Shown here: piece after piece, positions 44,990 to 54,231 of the stretch
How the letters are laid out: each line of letters opens with the position of its first letter
How positions within the stretch are numbered: the first letter of the stretch is position 1
Source: Rhodococcus sp. PAMC28707
Lineage (GTDB): Bacteria; Actinomycetota; Actinomycetes; Mycobacteriales; Mycobacteriaceae
Reading direction: 5' to 3'
Length of the DNA stretch: 64,000 bases
Assembly: GCF_004795915.1 (NCBI RefSeq)
Contig: NZ_CP039253.1
Location: forward strand, 2,914,001 to 2,978,000
Notes under the pieces: model-generated
Databases searched by the model: none
What the model was told of the DNA's origin: nothing
What the model saw: only the letters and a program-made list of their open reading frames with translations
Translations under genes and position numbers: made by a program

Positions 44990-45667
44990 TCAGATTCGCA
45001 GCGCCCCAGCCATCGACGCCGCTTGTTCGGCACGAGCGATGACAGTTTTCTCGTGCGAGGAAATGTGCGCGAGCAGCGCGGTCCTTGCCTCGTCGAGATT
45101 TCCTTCGAGGACCGCCTCACCGATCGTGATGTGCTCGTCGATCTGAGACCGTATGTCCTGCTCGGTCATCGATCCCACCATCCGTACCGGCCGAACCTTC
45201 GCGTTGACCGCGCACAGAGCCACGGTCAAAGCCGGATTTCCGGACGCGCTCAACAGCGTCGTGTGAAATTGCTCATCCATCGACACGACCTCGGTGATAT
45301 CGGTGGGCGGGACCTCTCGCGCTCGTGTCCAGAGCTCGAGCTCGGTGACGATCGCCGATGCGTCGTGACGTAGCGTCGCGTCTTCGATGGCGCGGACGAT
45401 GCCGCGAATCTCCAGCGTCTGCCGGAGCTCGTAGAGCCCGGCGAGATCGTCCACGTGTGGTCGGTATGCGTGCAACCCGTCGTGGCCGCGGAAGACCAGC
45501 CCGTCCGCGAGCAGCCGTGCGAGCGCCTCACGCACAGGTGTGCGCGAGACGCTGTACCGCTCGGCCAGGCGTTCCTCGCCGAGTCTTTCGGTCGCCGGAA
45601 TCGCTCCCGACATGAGGTCGCGACGCAGCGACAGATACACCTTCTCGCGAAGGTCCCTGCGCGGCAT
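44990..45667 (-). CDS. GntR family transcriptional regulator (FadR/FCD subgroup)
   Basis: A 225-aa regulator: winged helix (MSGAIPATERLGEERLAERY with SVSRTPVREALARLLADGLV) and an all-helical FCD ligand domain with possible metal-binding residues in MDEQFHTTLL and AHISSHEKTV. It begins 11 bp after urtE on the same strand and so looks like the last gene of the urea transporter operon. It may control that operon, or the amidohydrolase operon directly downstream, whose promoter carries two TTGGTC palindromes. Confidence 0.9.
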   Translation of the reverse strand: MPRRDLREKVYLSLRRDLMSGAIPATERLGEERLAERYSVSRTPVREALARLLADGLVFRGHDGLHAYRPHVDDLAGLYELRQTLEIRGIVRAIEDATLRHDASAIVTELELWTRAREVPPTDITEVVSMDEQFHTTLLSASGNPALTVALCAVNAKVRPVRMVGSMTEQDIRSQIDEHITIGEAVLEGNLDEARTALLAHISSHEKTVIARAEQAASMAGALRI

Positions 45668-45678
45668 GGAAGTACCGG

Positions 45679-46371
45679 TCAGATCGCCATGGCTGCGCGT
45701 ACATCGGCTTCGGACTCGCTACCGCCCGCGCCGGTGGACGTGATTCGGCCGGCCCCGAGAATGTAGTAATTCTGGGCAGATTCGAGCGCGAATCCGATAT
45801 GTTGCTCCACCAGCAACACCCCGAGCCCGCCGCGGCGGGTGAGATCGAGAATCGTGCGTTCGATCTCGGCGACGACGGAGGGCTGAATGCCCTCGGTCGG
45901 CTCGTCGAGGATGAGCATCTTCGGCTCGGTGATGAGTGCACGTGCAATCGCCAACTGCTGACGTTGGCCGCCGGACAGAAGACCCGCACGCCTGGTGAGC
46001 AGTTCCTTCAACGCGGGGAACAGGTCGAGGGCCTCACCGATCAAAGCCTTACCTCGCTTACGGCCGTCGGCGACGACCTGTAGGTTCTCGGCCGTGGTCA
46101 ACTGGCCGAACGATTGCTGGCCTTGCGGGACATAGGCAAGCCCGCGTGCGACGCGAGCGCTGGGTCGTAGCGAGCTGACATCCTCACCATCGAAGAGGAC
46201 CTTGCCCGAGTCGACCGCGAGCAGGCCGACGGCGGCCCGGAGCAGAGTCGTCTTGCCTGCACCGTTGTGACCCATGACCGCGGCGACGCCGTCGGCGGGG
46301 ACGGTGAGTGAGACCCCATGGACGACCTCGCTGCGGCCGTAACCGGTACGCACGTCGATGAGTTCAAGCAT
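45679..46371 (-). CDS. urtE: Urea ABC transporter ATP-binding protein UrtE
   Basis: A 230-aa LivF-like ATPase of the urea/short-chain amide ABC importer. Walker A GHNGAGKTTLL (about residue 36), Q-loop in VPQGQQSFG, signature LLSGGQRQQLAIARAL, Walker B MLILDEPTEGIQPSV, and LLVEQHIGF. The EGIQPS variant is typical of UrtE. ATG 46371 follows GGAGG and overlaps urtD by 8 bp. Confidence 0.95.
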   Translation of the reverse strand: MLELIDVRTGYGRSEVVHGVSLTVPADGVAAVMGHNGAGKTTLLRAAVGLLAVDSGKVLFDGEDVSSLRPSARVARGLAYVPQGQQSFGQLTTAENLQVVADGRKRGKALIGEALDLFPALKELLTRRAGLLSGGQRQQLAIARALITEPKMLILDEPTEGIQPSVVAEIERTILDLTRRGGLGVLLVEQHIGFALESAQNYYILGAGRITSTGAGGSESEADVRAAMAI

Positions 46372-47212
46372 GCTTGCCTCCTGGTGTGGCGTCGGCGATG
46401 TCCTGTGCAATCTGATCGAGTTCGCCGCCCGCGGCAGCGGTACCGAGGTAGACCTCTTGAACCTTGGGGTCGGCCTGTACCTCGGCGACGGTGCCTTCGG
46501 ACAGGATGCGCCCAGCGGCAAGAACTGTCACCGACGTCGCGAATGCTCGCATGAAGTCCATGTCGTGCTCGACGACGACGACGGTCCGTTCGCCGCCGAT
46601 CCGACGAAGCAATTCGCCGGTCTGCTCGCGTTCGTCATGGCTCATCCCGGCAACCGGTTCGTCGAGAAGCAGTACATCGGCGTTCTGCACCAACAGCATT
46701 CCGATCTCGAGCCACTGCTTCTGACCATGGGCAAGAATGCCCGCCGGCTTGTTCCTCTCTTCGGTCAGACCGATGGTCTCGAGCGCCTCCTCGATCTCGG
46801 GCGAGACCGCACTGCGGCGGCGCAACATGGTCATGATCGAACGTCCTGCCCCGGCTGCGATGTCGAGGTTCTGCAGGACGGTGAGCTGTTCGAAGATGCT
46901 GGCAGTCTGGAACGTTCGTCCGACGCCGAGTCTGGCGATCTGGTGCACCTTCTTACCGAGCAGTTCGACGCCGGACTTGGTGATCGACCCGGTTGCGGGC
47001 ACCAGTCCGGTAATGGCGTCGATCAGGGTGGTCTTGCCGGCACCGTTCGGTCCGATGAGGAACCGCAGATCGCCCTGCATGAGCGTGAGGTCGACGTCGG
47101 TGTTGGCCTTGAAACCGTCGAAGCTCACGGTAAGCCCGCGTACTTCGAGGTACTGGCTCGACATACCGGCGTTGCCACCGAAAGTCGGCTGATGGTTGTC
47201 GAGGTGAGTCAT
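46364..47212 (-). CDS. urtD: Urea ABC transporter ATP-binding protein UrtD
   Basis: A 282-aa LivG-like ATPase. Walker A GPNGAGKTTLIDAITGL, signature AGILAHGQKQWLEIGM (the HGQKQWLEIG form marks UrtD rather than LivG), Walker B VLLLDEPVAGMSHDE and VVVVEHDMDFMR. Start at ATG 47212 overlaps the urtC stop (ATGA). The C-terminal 25 residues are a variable tail. Confidence 0.95.
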   Translation of the reverse strand: MTHLDNHQPTFGGNAGMSSQYLEVRGLTVSFDGFKANTDVDLTLMQGDLRFLIGPNGAGKTTLIDAITGLVPATGSITKSGVELLGKKVHQIARLGVGRTFQTASIFEQLTVLQNLDIAAGAGRSIMTMLRRRSAVSPEIEEALETIGLTEERNKPAGILAHGQKQWLEIGMLLVQNADVLLLDEPVAGMSHDEREQTGELLRRIGGERTVVVVEHDMDFMRAFATSVTVLAAGRILSEGTVAEVQADPKVQEVYLGTAAAGGELDQIAQDIADATPGGKHA

Positions 47213-48300
47213 GTGACGAGCTCCTTCTCTTCGACATCGATGACGGCACCGGGTTCGTCTGCAGCTTTCTTGCGACTTCGGAGAGCGAACAAGCCTGCGA
47301 CGCCTGCGGGGAAGAACCCGACCACGACGATGAACATCAGTCCCTGAGCGTAGGTCCAGCCTGACGGAAATTGTTCCGACAGAGTCGTCTGCGCCCAGGC
47401 CACACCGAGTGCGCCGAGAACCGGTCCCAGCAGCGTGCTGCGTCCGCCGATCGCCACACCGATGAGGAACGCGATGGAGGGAACGATGCCGACGTCGTTG
47501 GGGGAGACTATGCCGACGATCGGCACGAAGAGCGCCCCGGCGAGGCCGGCGAAGAATGCCGCACTCACGTAGGCGACGATCTTCACATTGGCTGGGTCGT
47601 ACCCCAGGAAGCGCACTCGTTCTTCCTGATCGCGGACCGCGACGAGCAGTTCCCCGTAGCGCGAATACATGAGCTGCCGAGTGATGGCGACGACCGCCAG
47701 CAGCACACCGGCCGCGATGAAGAACAGCATCTGCTTGTTGGCCGGATCCTTGAGATCGAACCCGAAGAACGTCCGGAATCTGTTGAGCCCGTTGGACCCA
47801 CCCGTGGTCTGCTGACCCACCAACAGAATGGCGAATGCAGCAGCGAGAGCCTGGCTCAGGATCGCGAAGTACGCCCCCTTGACGCGTCGTTTGAAGACAC
47901 CGAGGCCGAGAACGAGCGCGACGAGAGCCGGGATGAACAGAATCCCGAGAATCGTCACCAACGGCGAAGCGAACGGAACCCAATACGAAGGCAGTTCGCG
48001 AATCCCGGCGATGGACATGAAGTCCGGCACCGCGTCGCCGCGTAGGTCGGCGTCGGAGATCTTCAGATGCATGGCCATGATGTAAGCGCCGAGCCCGAAG
48101 AACACTCCCTGGCCGAGCGTGAGCATTCCGCCACGGCCCCAGGCCAATCCGATACCGACCGCAACGATGGCGTAGCAGATGAACTTGCCGAGAAGGTTGA
48201 GCCGGAACTCGCTGAGAACGGCCGGTGCGACCGCGAACAGGAGGACGGCGGCGAGGGCGAATCCCAGCCATGCGCGGCGCTGCTGGACGAAGGTGCTCAT
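47209..48300 (-). CDS. urtC: Urea ABC transporter permease UrtC
   Basis: A 363-aa LivM-like permease with about ten membrane helices. Key stretches are YAIVAVGIGLAWGRGGMLTL, then GQGVFFGLGAYIMAMHL, and GVAIGGRSTLLGPVLGAL, the cytoplasmic coupling region. Overlaps urtB by 4 bp at 48297-48300 and urtD by 4 bp at 47209-47212. Confidence 0.95.
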   Translation of the reverse strand: MSTFVQQRRAWLGFALAAVLLFAVAPAVLSEFRLNLLGKFICYAIVAVGIGLAWGRGGMLTLGQGVFFGLGAYIMAMHLKISDADLRGDAVPDFMSIAGIRELPSYWVPFASPLVTILGILFIPALVALVLGLGVFKRRVKGAYFAILSQALAAAFAILLVGQQTTGGSNGLNRFRTFFGFDLKDPANKQMLFFIAAGVLLAVVAITRQLMYSRYGELLVAVRDQEERVRFLGYDPANVKIVAYVSAAFFAGLAGALFVPIVGIVSPNDVGIVPSIAFLIGVAIGGRSTLLGPVLGALGVAWAQTTLSEQFPSGWTYAQGLMFIVVVGFFPAGVAGLFALRSRKKAADEPGAVIDVEEKELVT

Positions 48301-49181
48301 ACCAAACTCCTTGTCTTGACCGCGAACAGACCCTGTGGGCGGGCTTGAAGGAAGAACACGATCAGCACGAACACGATGACCTTGGCGATCGAGGCTGTCG
48401 TGCTGTACTCGATGAACGAATTGAGGATGCCGAGCGCGAACGCTGCGATGACCGCACCCTTGATCTGGCCGAGTCCGCCGACGACGACCACGAGGAATGC
48501 GTCGATCAGGTAGCTCTGCCCGACGGTAGAGCTCGTCGAACCGATCAGCGTCAACGCGACACCGGCGACACCGGCGAGGCCGGACCCGATGAAGAACGTC
48601 GAAATATCGGTCCGACGGCTCGAGATGCCCGACGTCTCGGCCAGGTCCCGGTTCTGCACGACCGCGCGGATGCGTCGACCCATCGGGGTTTTCGCGAGGG
48701 CGAACGACAATGCGAGAACACAGATCACGGCGAGAATCAGAATGAAGATGCGGGTCTTGGGAACGACAGCGCCGAGGATGTCGATGCCACCGGACAGCCA
48801 GCCCGGTGAGACGACGTTGACGGCGGGGGCGCCGAAGATATCGCGCGCACATTGCTGCAGGATGAGCCCGACACCGAATGTCACCAGCAGCGTGTCGAGT
48901 GGGCGGTGATACATGCGACGGATCAGCGTAACCTCGAGCAGGGCGCCCATGGCGCCGCCGACGAAGAACCCGACGATCAGCGAGATGAACAGCGATGCAC
49001 CGCCGGTGGAGAAGAGTTGCTGCACGACGTACGCGGTGTACGAGCCGGCCATGATGAACTCACCATGAGCCATGTTGATGACACCCATCTGACCGAACGT
49101 CAGCGAGAGTCCCAATGCGGCGAGTAGAAGAATCGAACCGATACTCAAGCCGGTGAAAAGCTGCCCGACTACGACATCCAT
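48297..49181 (-). CDS. urtB: Urea ABC transporter permease UrtB
   Basis: A 294-aa LivH-like permease: GQLFTGLSIGSILLLAALGL, then SLTFGQMGVINMAHGEFIM (conserved in UrtB), and VVVGGLGQIKGAVIAAFALG near the C-terminus. ATG 49181 with AAAGGAG 7 nt upstream; in-frame upstream codons would run through the urtA-urtB hairpin. Pairs with UrtC to form the membrane channel. Confidence 0.95.
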   Translation of the reverse strand: MDVVVGQLFTGLSIGSILLLAALGLSLTFGQMGVINMAHGEFIMAGSYTAYVVQQLFSTGGASLFISLIVGFFVGGAMGALLEVTLIRRMYHRPLDTLLVTFGVGLILQQCARDIFGAPAVNVVSPGWLSGGIDILGAVVPKTRIFILILAVICVLALSFALAKTPMGRRIRAVVQNRDLAETSGISSRRTDISTFFIGSGLAGVAGVALTLIGSTSSTVGQSYLIDAFLVVVVGGLGQIKGAVIAAFALGILNSFIEYSTTASIAKVIVFVLIVFFLQARPQGLFAVKTRSLV

Positions 49182-49207
49182 GAGCGCTCCTTTACAGTGC
49201 AGCCCCG

Positions 49208-49256
49208 CGCAGACGAGTGAAAATGCTTTCGCATACTGCATTTCCACTCATCTGCG
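49208..49256. promoter_or_regulatory. Long hairpin between urtA and urtB
   Basis: Arms of 19 nt (49208-49226 and 49238-49256) pair with two mismatches, both wobble-capable in RNA, around an 11-nt loop. It probably stabilises the urtA message or lowers read-through so that the binding protein is made in excess. Its core GAGTG(G/A)AAAT resembles the hairpin at 57283-57322. Confidence 0.65.
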
Positions 49257-49271
49257 TGGAGTGCCTGGGAA

Positions 49272-50546
49272 TTAGTTGAGGTCGGAAGCCCACTCGTAGG
49301 TCTCGAGGAACGGATCGGGTGCGATCGGTGCCGGGGATTCCCAGACGGTGTAGATCAGGCCGTCGGGGCGGACTTCGCCGATACGTGCAGTCTTCGAGAT
49401 GTGGTGGTTTGCGCCGTCGATGACGACCTCACCTTCGGGAGCGGCGAAGCTGACGCCATCCGCTGCGGCTTGAATGTCACCGACTGCGAAGGAGTGTGCC
49501 TTCTCCACGGTGTTCTTCCACAGGTACACCGAGGTGTAGGCGGCTTCCATCGGGTCGGAGGTGGGCTTGTCCGCGCCATATTTCGCCTTGTAGTCGGCGA
49601 CGAACTTCTTGTTTTCCGGACTGTCGACAGTCTGGTAGTAGTTCCACGCGGTCAACTGGCCTTCGATGTTCTGCGCGCCGATTCCGGCAACTTCTTCCTC
49701 GGCAATGGATACCGAGAGGACCGGCATGTCAGCAGCTTTGAGGCCCGCGTTGGTGTATTCGCGGAAGAAAGCGACATTGGAATCACCGTTGAGAGTGTTG
49801 AACACGGCATCGGCGTCGGCGGAGCGGACTTTGTTCACGATAGTGGAGAAGTCGGTCGAACCTAGCGGGGTGTAGTCCTCACCCTTGATCTCGATACCGT
49901 TGGCCGCCGCGTAAGCCTTGATCTCACGGTTGGCGGTCTGCGGGAATACATAGTCGCTACCGACCAGATACAGAGACTTGACGCCCTTTTCCTTCAGGTA
50001 ATCGAGTGCGGGGATGATCTGCTGATTCGTGGTTGCACCGGTATAGAAGATGTTGTCCGAGGACTCGAGGCCCTCGTACTGGACGGGGTAGTAGAGCAGC
50101 GCGTCGTTGTCCTCGAACACCGGCAACATCGCCTTACGGCTCGACGACGTCCAACCGCCGAAAACGGCTGCGACACAATCACTGCTGATCAGCTTCTCGG
50201 CCTTCTCGGCGAACATTGTGGGCTCGGACGCGCCGTCCTCGGCGACGACCTGGATCTGCTTGCCGTCGACTCCACCTGATGCGTTGATCTCTTCGATGGC
50301 CAGGGCGATCGAATCACGCACCGTCACTTCGCTGATCGCCATGGTTCCGGAGAGCGAGTTGAGCGAGCCGACCTTGATGGTGTCGCCGGATGTGTCGACA
50401 CAGGATTCGGCTGCTGCCGCGCCGTCAGCTGAGGTGGTGTCACCGGCTTTGCTACCGCACGAGGTGAGCGCCAAACCGACCATGGCCAGAGCGAGAGGAG
50501 CAACCAGTACACGTGTGGCCATCTTGCTCGAGGAAACTGCAGGCAT
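49272..50546 (-). CDS. urtA: Urea ABC transporter substrate-binding lipoprotein
   Basis: A 424-aa periplasmic-type binding protein anchored by a lipobox (MVGLALTSC, Cys30). Family stretches: DTIKVGSLNSLSGTMAISEV and AVFGGWTSSSRKAMLPVFED, also LLYYPVQYEGLESSDNIFYTG, which together mark UrtA within the LivK-like group. First gene of the urtABCDE operon, used at low urea or amide levels; no urease gene is in the window. A possible GlnR box lies about 105 bp upstream. Confidence 0.95.
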   Translation of the reverse strand: MPAVSSSKMATRVLVAPLALAMVGLALTSCGSKAGDTTSADGAAAAESCVDTSGDTIKVGSLNSLSGTMAISEVTVRDSIALAIEEINASGGVDGKQIQVVAEDGASEPTMFAEKAEKLISSDCVAAVFGGWTSSSRKAMLPVFEDNDALLYYPVQYEGLESSDNIFYTGATTNQQIIPALDYLKEKGVKSLYLVGSDYVFPQTANREIKAYAAANGIEIKGEDYTPLGSTDFSTIVNKVRSADADAVFNTLNGDSNVAFFREYTNAGLKAADMPVLSVSIAEEEVAGIGAQNIEGQLTAWNYYQTVDSPENKKFVADYKAKYGADKPTSDPMEAAYTSVYLWKNTVEKAHSFAVGDIQAAADGVSFAAPEGEVVIDGANHHISKTARIGEVRPDGLIYTVWESPAPIAPDPFLETYEWASDLN

Positions 50547-50650
50547 CTTTGACGCCCTTTCGCTTGTATACGGAGTTGTATTCGCGATTGCAGACAGTAA
50601 AGGGGAAGTATTGCGCGGATATGTTGCCCGGTGACGGCTCCATTTCGTCC

Positions 50651-50667
50651 ATTACGCCGCTGTTAAC
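50651..50667 (-). promoter_or_regulatory. Possible GlnR box upstream of urtA
   Basis: On the minus strand: GTTAAC, 6 nt, GTAAT, close to the actinobacterial GlnR pattern (GnTnAC-n6-GnAAC). Nitrogen control of urt genes by GlnR is known in related genera. The last half-site is imperfect. Confidence 0.35.
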
Positions 50668-50752
50668 TTGTCGGCGCGTGGATGATTCGTCCAAGGGGAA
50701 GGGCTTCGGCGATGTCGAACCCGGCGGAAATGGACGTGGTTTGCCGCTTGAC

Positions 50753-50785
50753 GATGACAAGTAGGGTTGACATCAGATGACAAGT
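50753..50785 (+). promoter_or_regulatory. Direct repeats in the promoter of the XRE regulator
   Basis: GATGACAAGT occurs at 50753-50762 and again at 50776-50785 (23-bp period), interleaved with TTGAC at 50748, 50767 and 50790. TTGACA (50767) could be the -35; a start about 35 bp downstream would give a leaderless mRNA, which fits the lack of a ribosome binding site. Likely autoregulatory operator. Confidence 0.5.
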
Positions 50786-50801
50786 CCGCTTGACTTTAGT
50801 T

Positions 50802-51035
50802 ATGGCCGACGCACTCAGGACCAACACGGTGCGTGAACACCGAAAAGCGGCCCGGCTCACCCAGGCGGAGCTGGGTAGAGCATGTGGAGTGAGTAGGCAG
50901 AGCATCGTCTCCGTCGAAGGAGGCGACTATGCACCGAGCGTCTATTTGGCGCTCGAGCTGGCCGCAGCATTGAACACCACCGTCGAAACACTTTTCGCAA
51001 CAGGCGAAGAGCCCGCGGAACAACCGGAGACATGA
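50802..51035 (+). CDS. XRE family transcriptional regulator (small)
   Basis: A 77-aa Cro/CI-type helix-turn-helix protein: REHRKAARLTQAELGRACGV followed by SRQSIVSVEGGDYAPSVYLA, the compact YozG/MerR-neighbour type that usually sits next to a small membrane protein. No ribosome binding site is seen before ATG 50802. The next gene starts 12 bp after the stop, so the two form a unit. Confidence 0.88.
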   Translation: MADALRTNTVREHRKAARLTQAELGRACGVSRQSIVSVEGGDYAPSVYLALELAAALNTTVETLFATGEEPAEQPET

Positions 51036-51047
51036 GGAGCGATGACC

Positions 51048-51557
51048 ATGAGTACATCCATCACGGCAGGTCCGTTCATCAAAGCGATGCGGTTCGTCGG
51101 AGATCTCGACGATGAGTTCTACGACGACGAGCGCCAGCGTGATGTGTGGAACGAGGCCTCTGCCATCGGGTTTCAGCTCTTTGCGTGGGTATCGCTGATC
51201 AGCGCCGCGATACTGCCCTGGGCAGTGGGTCGAACCGGAGCCTGGGTCGGTCTGGGCATCCTCGTCGTCTCGACACTGATCAACTTCGCGACTGCAGGCT
51301 ACTCGGCGGCCCGCGGAGTCAACCTCTACACGGCGTCGAAACTGGTTCGGGTACGCGCGATCGTGGTGGGAGTGCTCAGCGCGATCGGATACGTCAGCGT
51401 CCTGGTGACCTTGCAGCCGAGCGTGTACTCACAGGCCAGTTCATGGGCGGGTGGAGTCGTCGGCGCGATTCTCGGCGGCGGCGCGGTGGGAGCAGCGATC
51501 TGGTACATGCGCAAACGTAATGCCCGCTTCGAAAACGAAGAGATCGAAGACAATTGA
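51048..51557 (+). CDS. Membrane protein paired with the XRE regulator
   Basis: A 169-aa protein with four hydrophobic helices after an acidic N-terminal part (RFVGDLDDEFYDDERQR). Helices include FQLFAWVSLISAAILPWAVG and LGILVVSTLINFATAGYSAA. The end is charged (RKRNARFENEEIEDN). It matches the general pattern of DUF-type membrane partners of small XRE regulators, which may sense membrane state. The ATG at 51048 has GAGGAG 8 nt upstream; ATG 51042 is too close. Confidence 0.75.
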   Translation: MSTSITAGPFIKAMRFVGDLDDEFYDDERQRDVWNEASAIGFQLFAWVSLISAAILPWAVGRTGAWVGLGILVVSTLINFATAGYSAARGVNLYTASKLVRVRAIVVGVLSAIGYVSVLVTLQPSVYSQASSWAGGVVGAILGGGAVGAAIWYMRKRNARFENEEIEDN

Positions 51558-51609
51558 ACGATGACGGTAAGGGGCATGGATGCCGAGCACACAGGTAGCG
51601 TGCTGACCC

Positions 51610-52605
51610 ATGAGCGCCGGCGAAGGACTGAAACAGATTGCCGACGGGGTGTGGGCATTCCTGCGTCCACCGGGTAGTTGGGGGCAGACGAACACCGGGC
51701 TGATCGTGGACCAAGGTGCAGCCTCGATGGTGGTCGACACCGTGTGGGACACCGGATGGGCGAAGCGTGTGGCATCGGCGACGGAGCTGTTGGTGACCGA
51801 TGCACCGATCACCGAGGTGCTCAATACACATTCGGACGGCGACCACTGGTGGGGAAACGATGCGGTACCCGCCGCTGCTCGAATAACCACCAGCGTCGCG
51901 TCCTTCGAAGCAATGAAAGAGGAATTGCCGCCCGCAGCCGTGTCGGCGTTCGCGACGCTCGGCAGGTTGGTCGGTCCGATCCCCGGCCCGATCGGCGATG
52001 TCGGAACCTACATGAACACAGTTCGTGGAGGGGCGCGGTTCCCACGAAAGCTGCCGAGGCTGCCGGATCACACGTTCGAAGTTACCGAGCGGATCGACGT
52101 CGGGGCACGTCAGGTCCAGTTGCGGTATCTCGGTCCGGCACACACAGCGGGGGACCTGATCGCCCACGTTCCGGACGCAGGCGTGGTGTTCGCAGGCGAT
52201 CTGCTGTTCATCGGATCGACCCCGATCCTCTGGCACGGCCCACTCTCGAATTGGGTGGATGCGCTCGATCATCTGATCGCGCTCGATGCGGCGGTCTACG
52301 TTCCGGGCCACGGCCCGATCTGCGGCCTCGGCGAGGTACACAAGCTCCGGGCCTATTGGACCTGGGTGGACGAGGCCGGACGCCAACACTTCGATGCGGG
52401 AGTCGACTCGGTGCATGCCGCCCGCAACATGATGGCGTCCCCGGAATTCGTGCCTTTCTCGAAGTGGACCTCACCGGAAAGGCTGGTCCTGAGCATGTCC
52501 ACGCTGTACCGCCTGTGGGAGGGCAAACCGGCGGCGCCGCCGACACTGGTCCGCCGGGTCGCGGCCTTCGCTGCGGCGGGGGCGATGCTGCGCAGGGGGA
52601 AGTGA
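51610..52605 (+). CDS. MBL fold metallo-hydrolase
   Basis: A 331-aa metallo-beta-lactamase-fold protein. Metal motif NTHSDGDHWWGN (HxDxDH in place of HxHxDH, about residue 78), YLGPAHTAGDLIAHVPDAGV, FAGDLLFIGSTPILWHGPLS, and YVPGHGPICG. Ser instead of Ala between the first residues is common in the relatives active on lactones or sulfate esters. Substrate unknown. The C-terminal 90 residues are helical. Convergent with ramB. Confidence 0.85.
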   Translation: MSAGEGLKQIADGVWAFLRPPGSWGQTNTGLIVDQGAASMVVDTVWDTGWAKRVASATELLVTDAPITEVLNTHSDGDHWWGNDAVPAAARITTSVASFEAMKEELPPAAVSAFATLGRLVGPIPGPIGDVGTYMNTVRGGARFPRKLPRLPDHTFEVTERIDVGARQVQLRYLGPAHTAGDLIAHVPDAGVVFAGDLLFIGSTPILWHGPLSNWVDALDHLIALDAAVYVPGHGPICGLGEVHKLRAYWTWVDEAGRQHFDAGVDSVHAARNMMASPEFVPFSKWTSPERLVLSMSTLYRLWEGKPAAPPTLVRRVAAFAAAGAMLRRGK

Positions 52606-52645
52606 GCCCCGGGAAAGCACAGAATCGGTCCGGAGTCGGTGATCA

Positions 52646-54058
52646 TCATCGAACGCGATACGGCGAGACCGAGCTCCGATGCTCATCGATATCGAGGTCT
52701 TTTCCGAGCGGAGGGAACGCACGTTGCGGGCAGTTCGACCGCTCGCACACTCGGCAACCCGCGCCTATCGGGGTAGCCACAGCCGAACCGTGCAGATCGA
52801 GCCCATCGGCGTAGACCAACCGAGTTGCATGCCGAAGTTCGCACCCCAAGCCGATGGCGAACGTCTTGGTCGGCTGGCCGTAGCGCGCGGCCCTTCGCTC
52901 CACCGTGCGGGCAATCCACAGGTAGCTACGCCCGTCCGGCATCTCGGCGATCTGCGTCATGATCTTGCCCGGGTAGGCGAAGGTTTCGTACACATTCCAC
53001 AGTGGGCACGTACCGCCGCTGGAAGAAAAGTGAAAACCGGTCGCCGACTGTCTCTTGGACATATTTCCGGCACGGTCGACACGGACGAAAGAGAATGGAA
53101 CTCCACGAAGCTTGGGCCGTTGAAGCGTCGAAAGGCGATGGCAGACAGTCTCGTAGCTGACCGAGAAGAAGGCAGACAATCGCTCGATGTCGTAGCGAAA
53201 TTCCTCCGCCACATCTTGGAACTGGCGATACGGAAGAACGGTGGCAGCAGCGAAATAATTGGCGAACCCTAGGATCGCGAGCTTCTTCGATTGTTCGCTC
53301 GTGAAACCGCCCTCCTCGACCATTTTGTCCAAAAGTTCGGCGCATTCGAGGTAAGCCAACTCTGCCGCGAACTTGAAAACCTTCTGTCCGCCCGAGAGGT
53401 GCGTGGAAATTTCCAGGACCCGGGTACGCGGATCGAACCGGTGCAGAACATTCTCACCGAGGTCGATTCGATTGACGATCTGCACCTCGTGAACAGTTTC
53501 GAGTCGGCGGGCGATCTCACCACCGACGTCGGCACGGTGGAATCGGATCCGAGAGGTCAACTCCTCTGCGGCGGTATCCAATTCGTGTAAATAGTTCTGC
53601 CGTTGGTAGAAGTAGTCGCGTACTTCCTCGTGCGGTTTGCTGATGGAACCGCTGCCACTGCCGTCGCTGAATCGCTCGTCGGTAGCGGCGGCGAGTTGAG
53701 CCGTCGTATTGCGGTACCGACGGTGCATGTTCACCATCGCCCGAGCCAACTGCGGATGAGAAGAGACCATCTGTGCGATCTCGTGAGCATCGGCAGCGAT
53801 GCCCATGTCCTGATCCAGTGCGACCTCTCGAAGCTCGGCGACGAGTCTGGTGTCGTCCTCCGAGGAGAAGAACGAGGTATCGACACCGAACACCTCGGAA
53901 ATACGAAGCAGCACGGGCACTGTCAGTGGGCGGACGTCGTGTTCGATCTGGTTGAGATAGCTCGCCGAGATCTCGAGCTGACCAGCCAGTGCAACCTGGC
54001 TCATCTTGCGCTCGGACCGAAGCTGCCGCAGCCGCACGCCGACGAACGTTTTGGACAT
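52646..54058 (-). CDS. ramB: Transcriptional regulator RamB
   Basis: A 470-aa regulator of acetate and glyoxylate metabolism. It has an N-terminal XRE helix-turn-helix (LRQLRSERKMSQVALAGQLE, SASYLNQIEHD), a central ImmA/IrrE-like region (FAAELAYLECAELLDKMVEE) and the C-terminal ScfR domain with Cys-rich CRVCERSNCPQRAFPP. In M. tuberculosis (Rv0465c) and C. glutamicum RamB controls icl and related genes; here the isocitrate lyase gene lies 1 kb away and a RamB-like motif precedes it. Confidence 0.93.
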   Translation of the reverse strand: MSKTFVGVRLRQLRSERKMSQVALAGQLEISASYLNQIEHDVRPLTVPVLLRISEVFGVDTSFFSSEDDTRLVAELREVALDQDMGIAADAHEIAQMVSSHPQLARAMVNMHRRYRNTTAQLAAATDERFSDGSGSGSISKPHEEVRDYFYQRQNYLHELDTAAEELTSRIRFHRADVGGEIARRLETVHEVQIVNRIDLGENVLHRFDPRTRVLEISTHLSGGQKVFKFAAELAYLECAELLDKMVEEGGFTSEQSKKLAILGFANYFAAATVLPYRQFQDVAEEFRYDIERLSAFFSVSYETVCHRLSTLQRPKLRGVPFSFVRVDRAGNMSKRQSATGFHFSSSGGTCPLWNVYETFAYPGKIMTQIAEMPDGRSYLWIARTVERRAARYGQPTKTFAIGLGCELRHATRLVYADGLDLHGSAVATPIGAGCRVCERSNCPQRAFPPLGKDLDIDEHRSSVSPYRVR

Positions 54059-54231
54059 GCGCCCAGGCTACGCCTGTGAAGAGAGCGCTTAGCAACGTTC
54101 GCCTCGGTCGCTCGCGGGTCACGATTCGGTGATGTAACGACCCCGAAGTCGCATGTCGGCGTATACCGGAATGGGAGTCTATTTCAGCCTTCGAACCAAA
54201 GATTCAGCCGCGAACAAGAGGGAGTCTGAAG

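Noticed and set aside
46364..48852. Long frames upstream of urtD and urtC that would extend them by hundreds of codons
   Set aside because: The extensions are Arg/His-rich shadow translations of urtC and urtB; true starts at 47212 and 48300 show ATGA overlaps.
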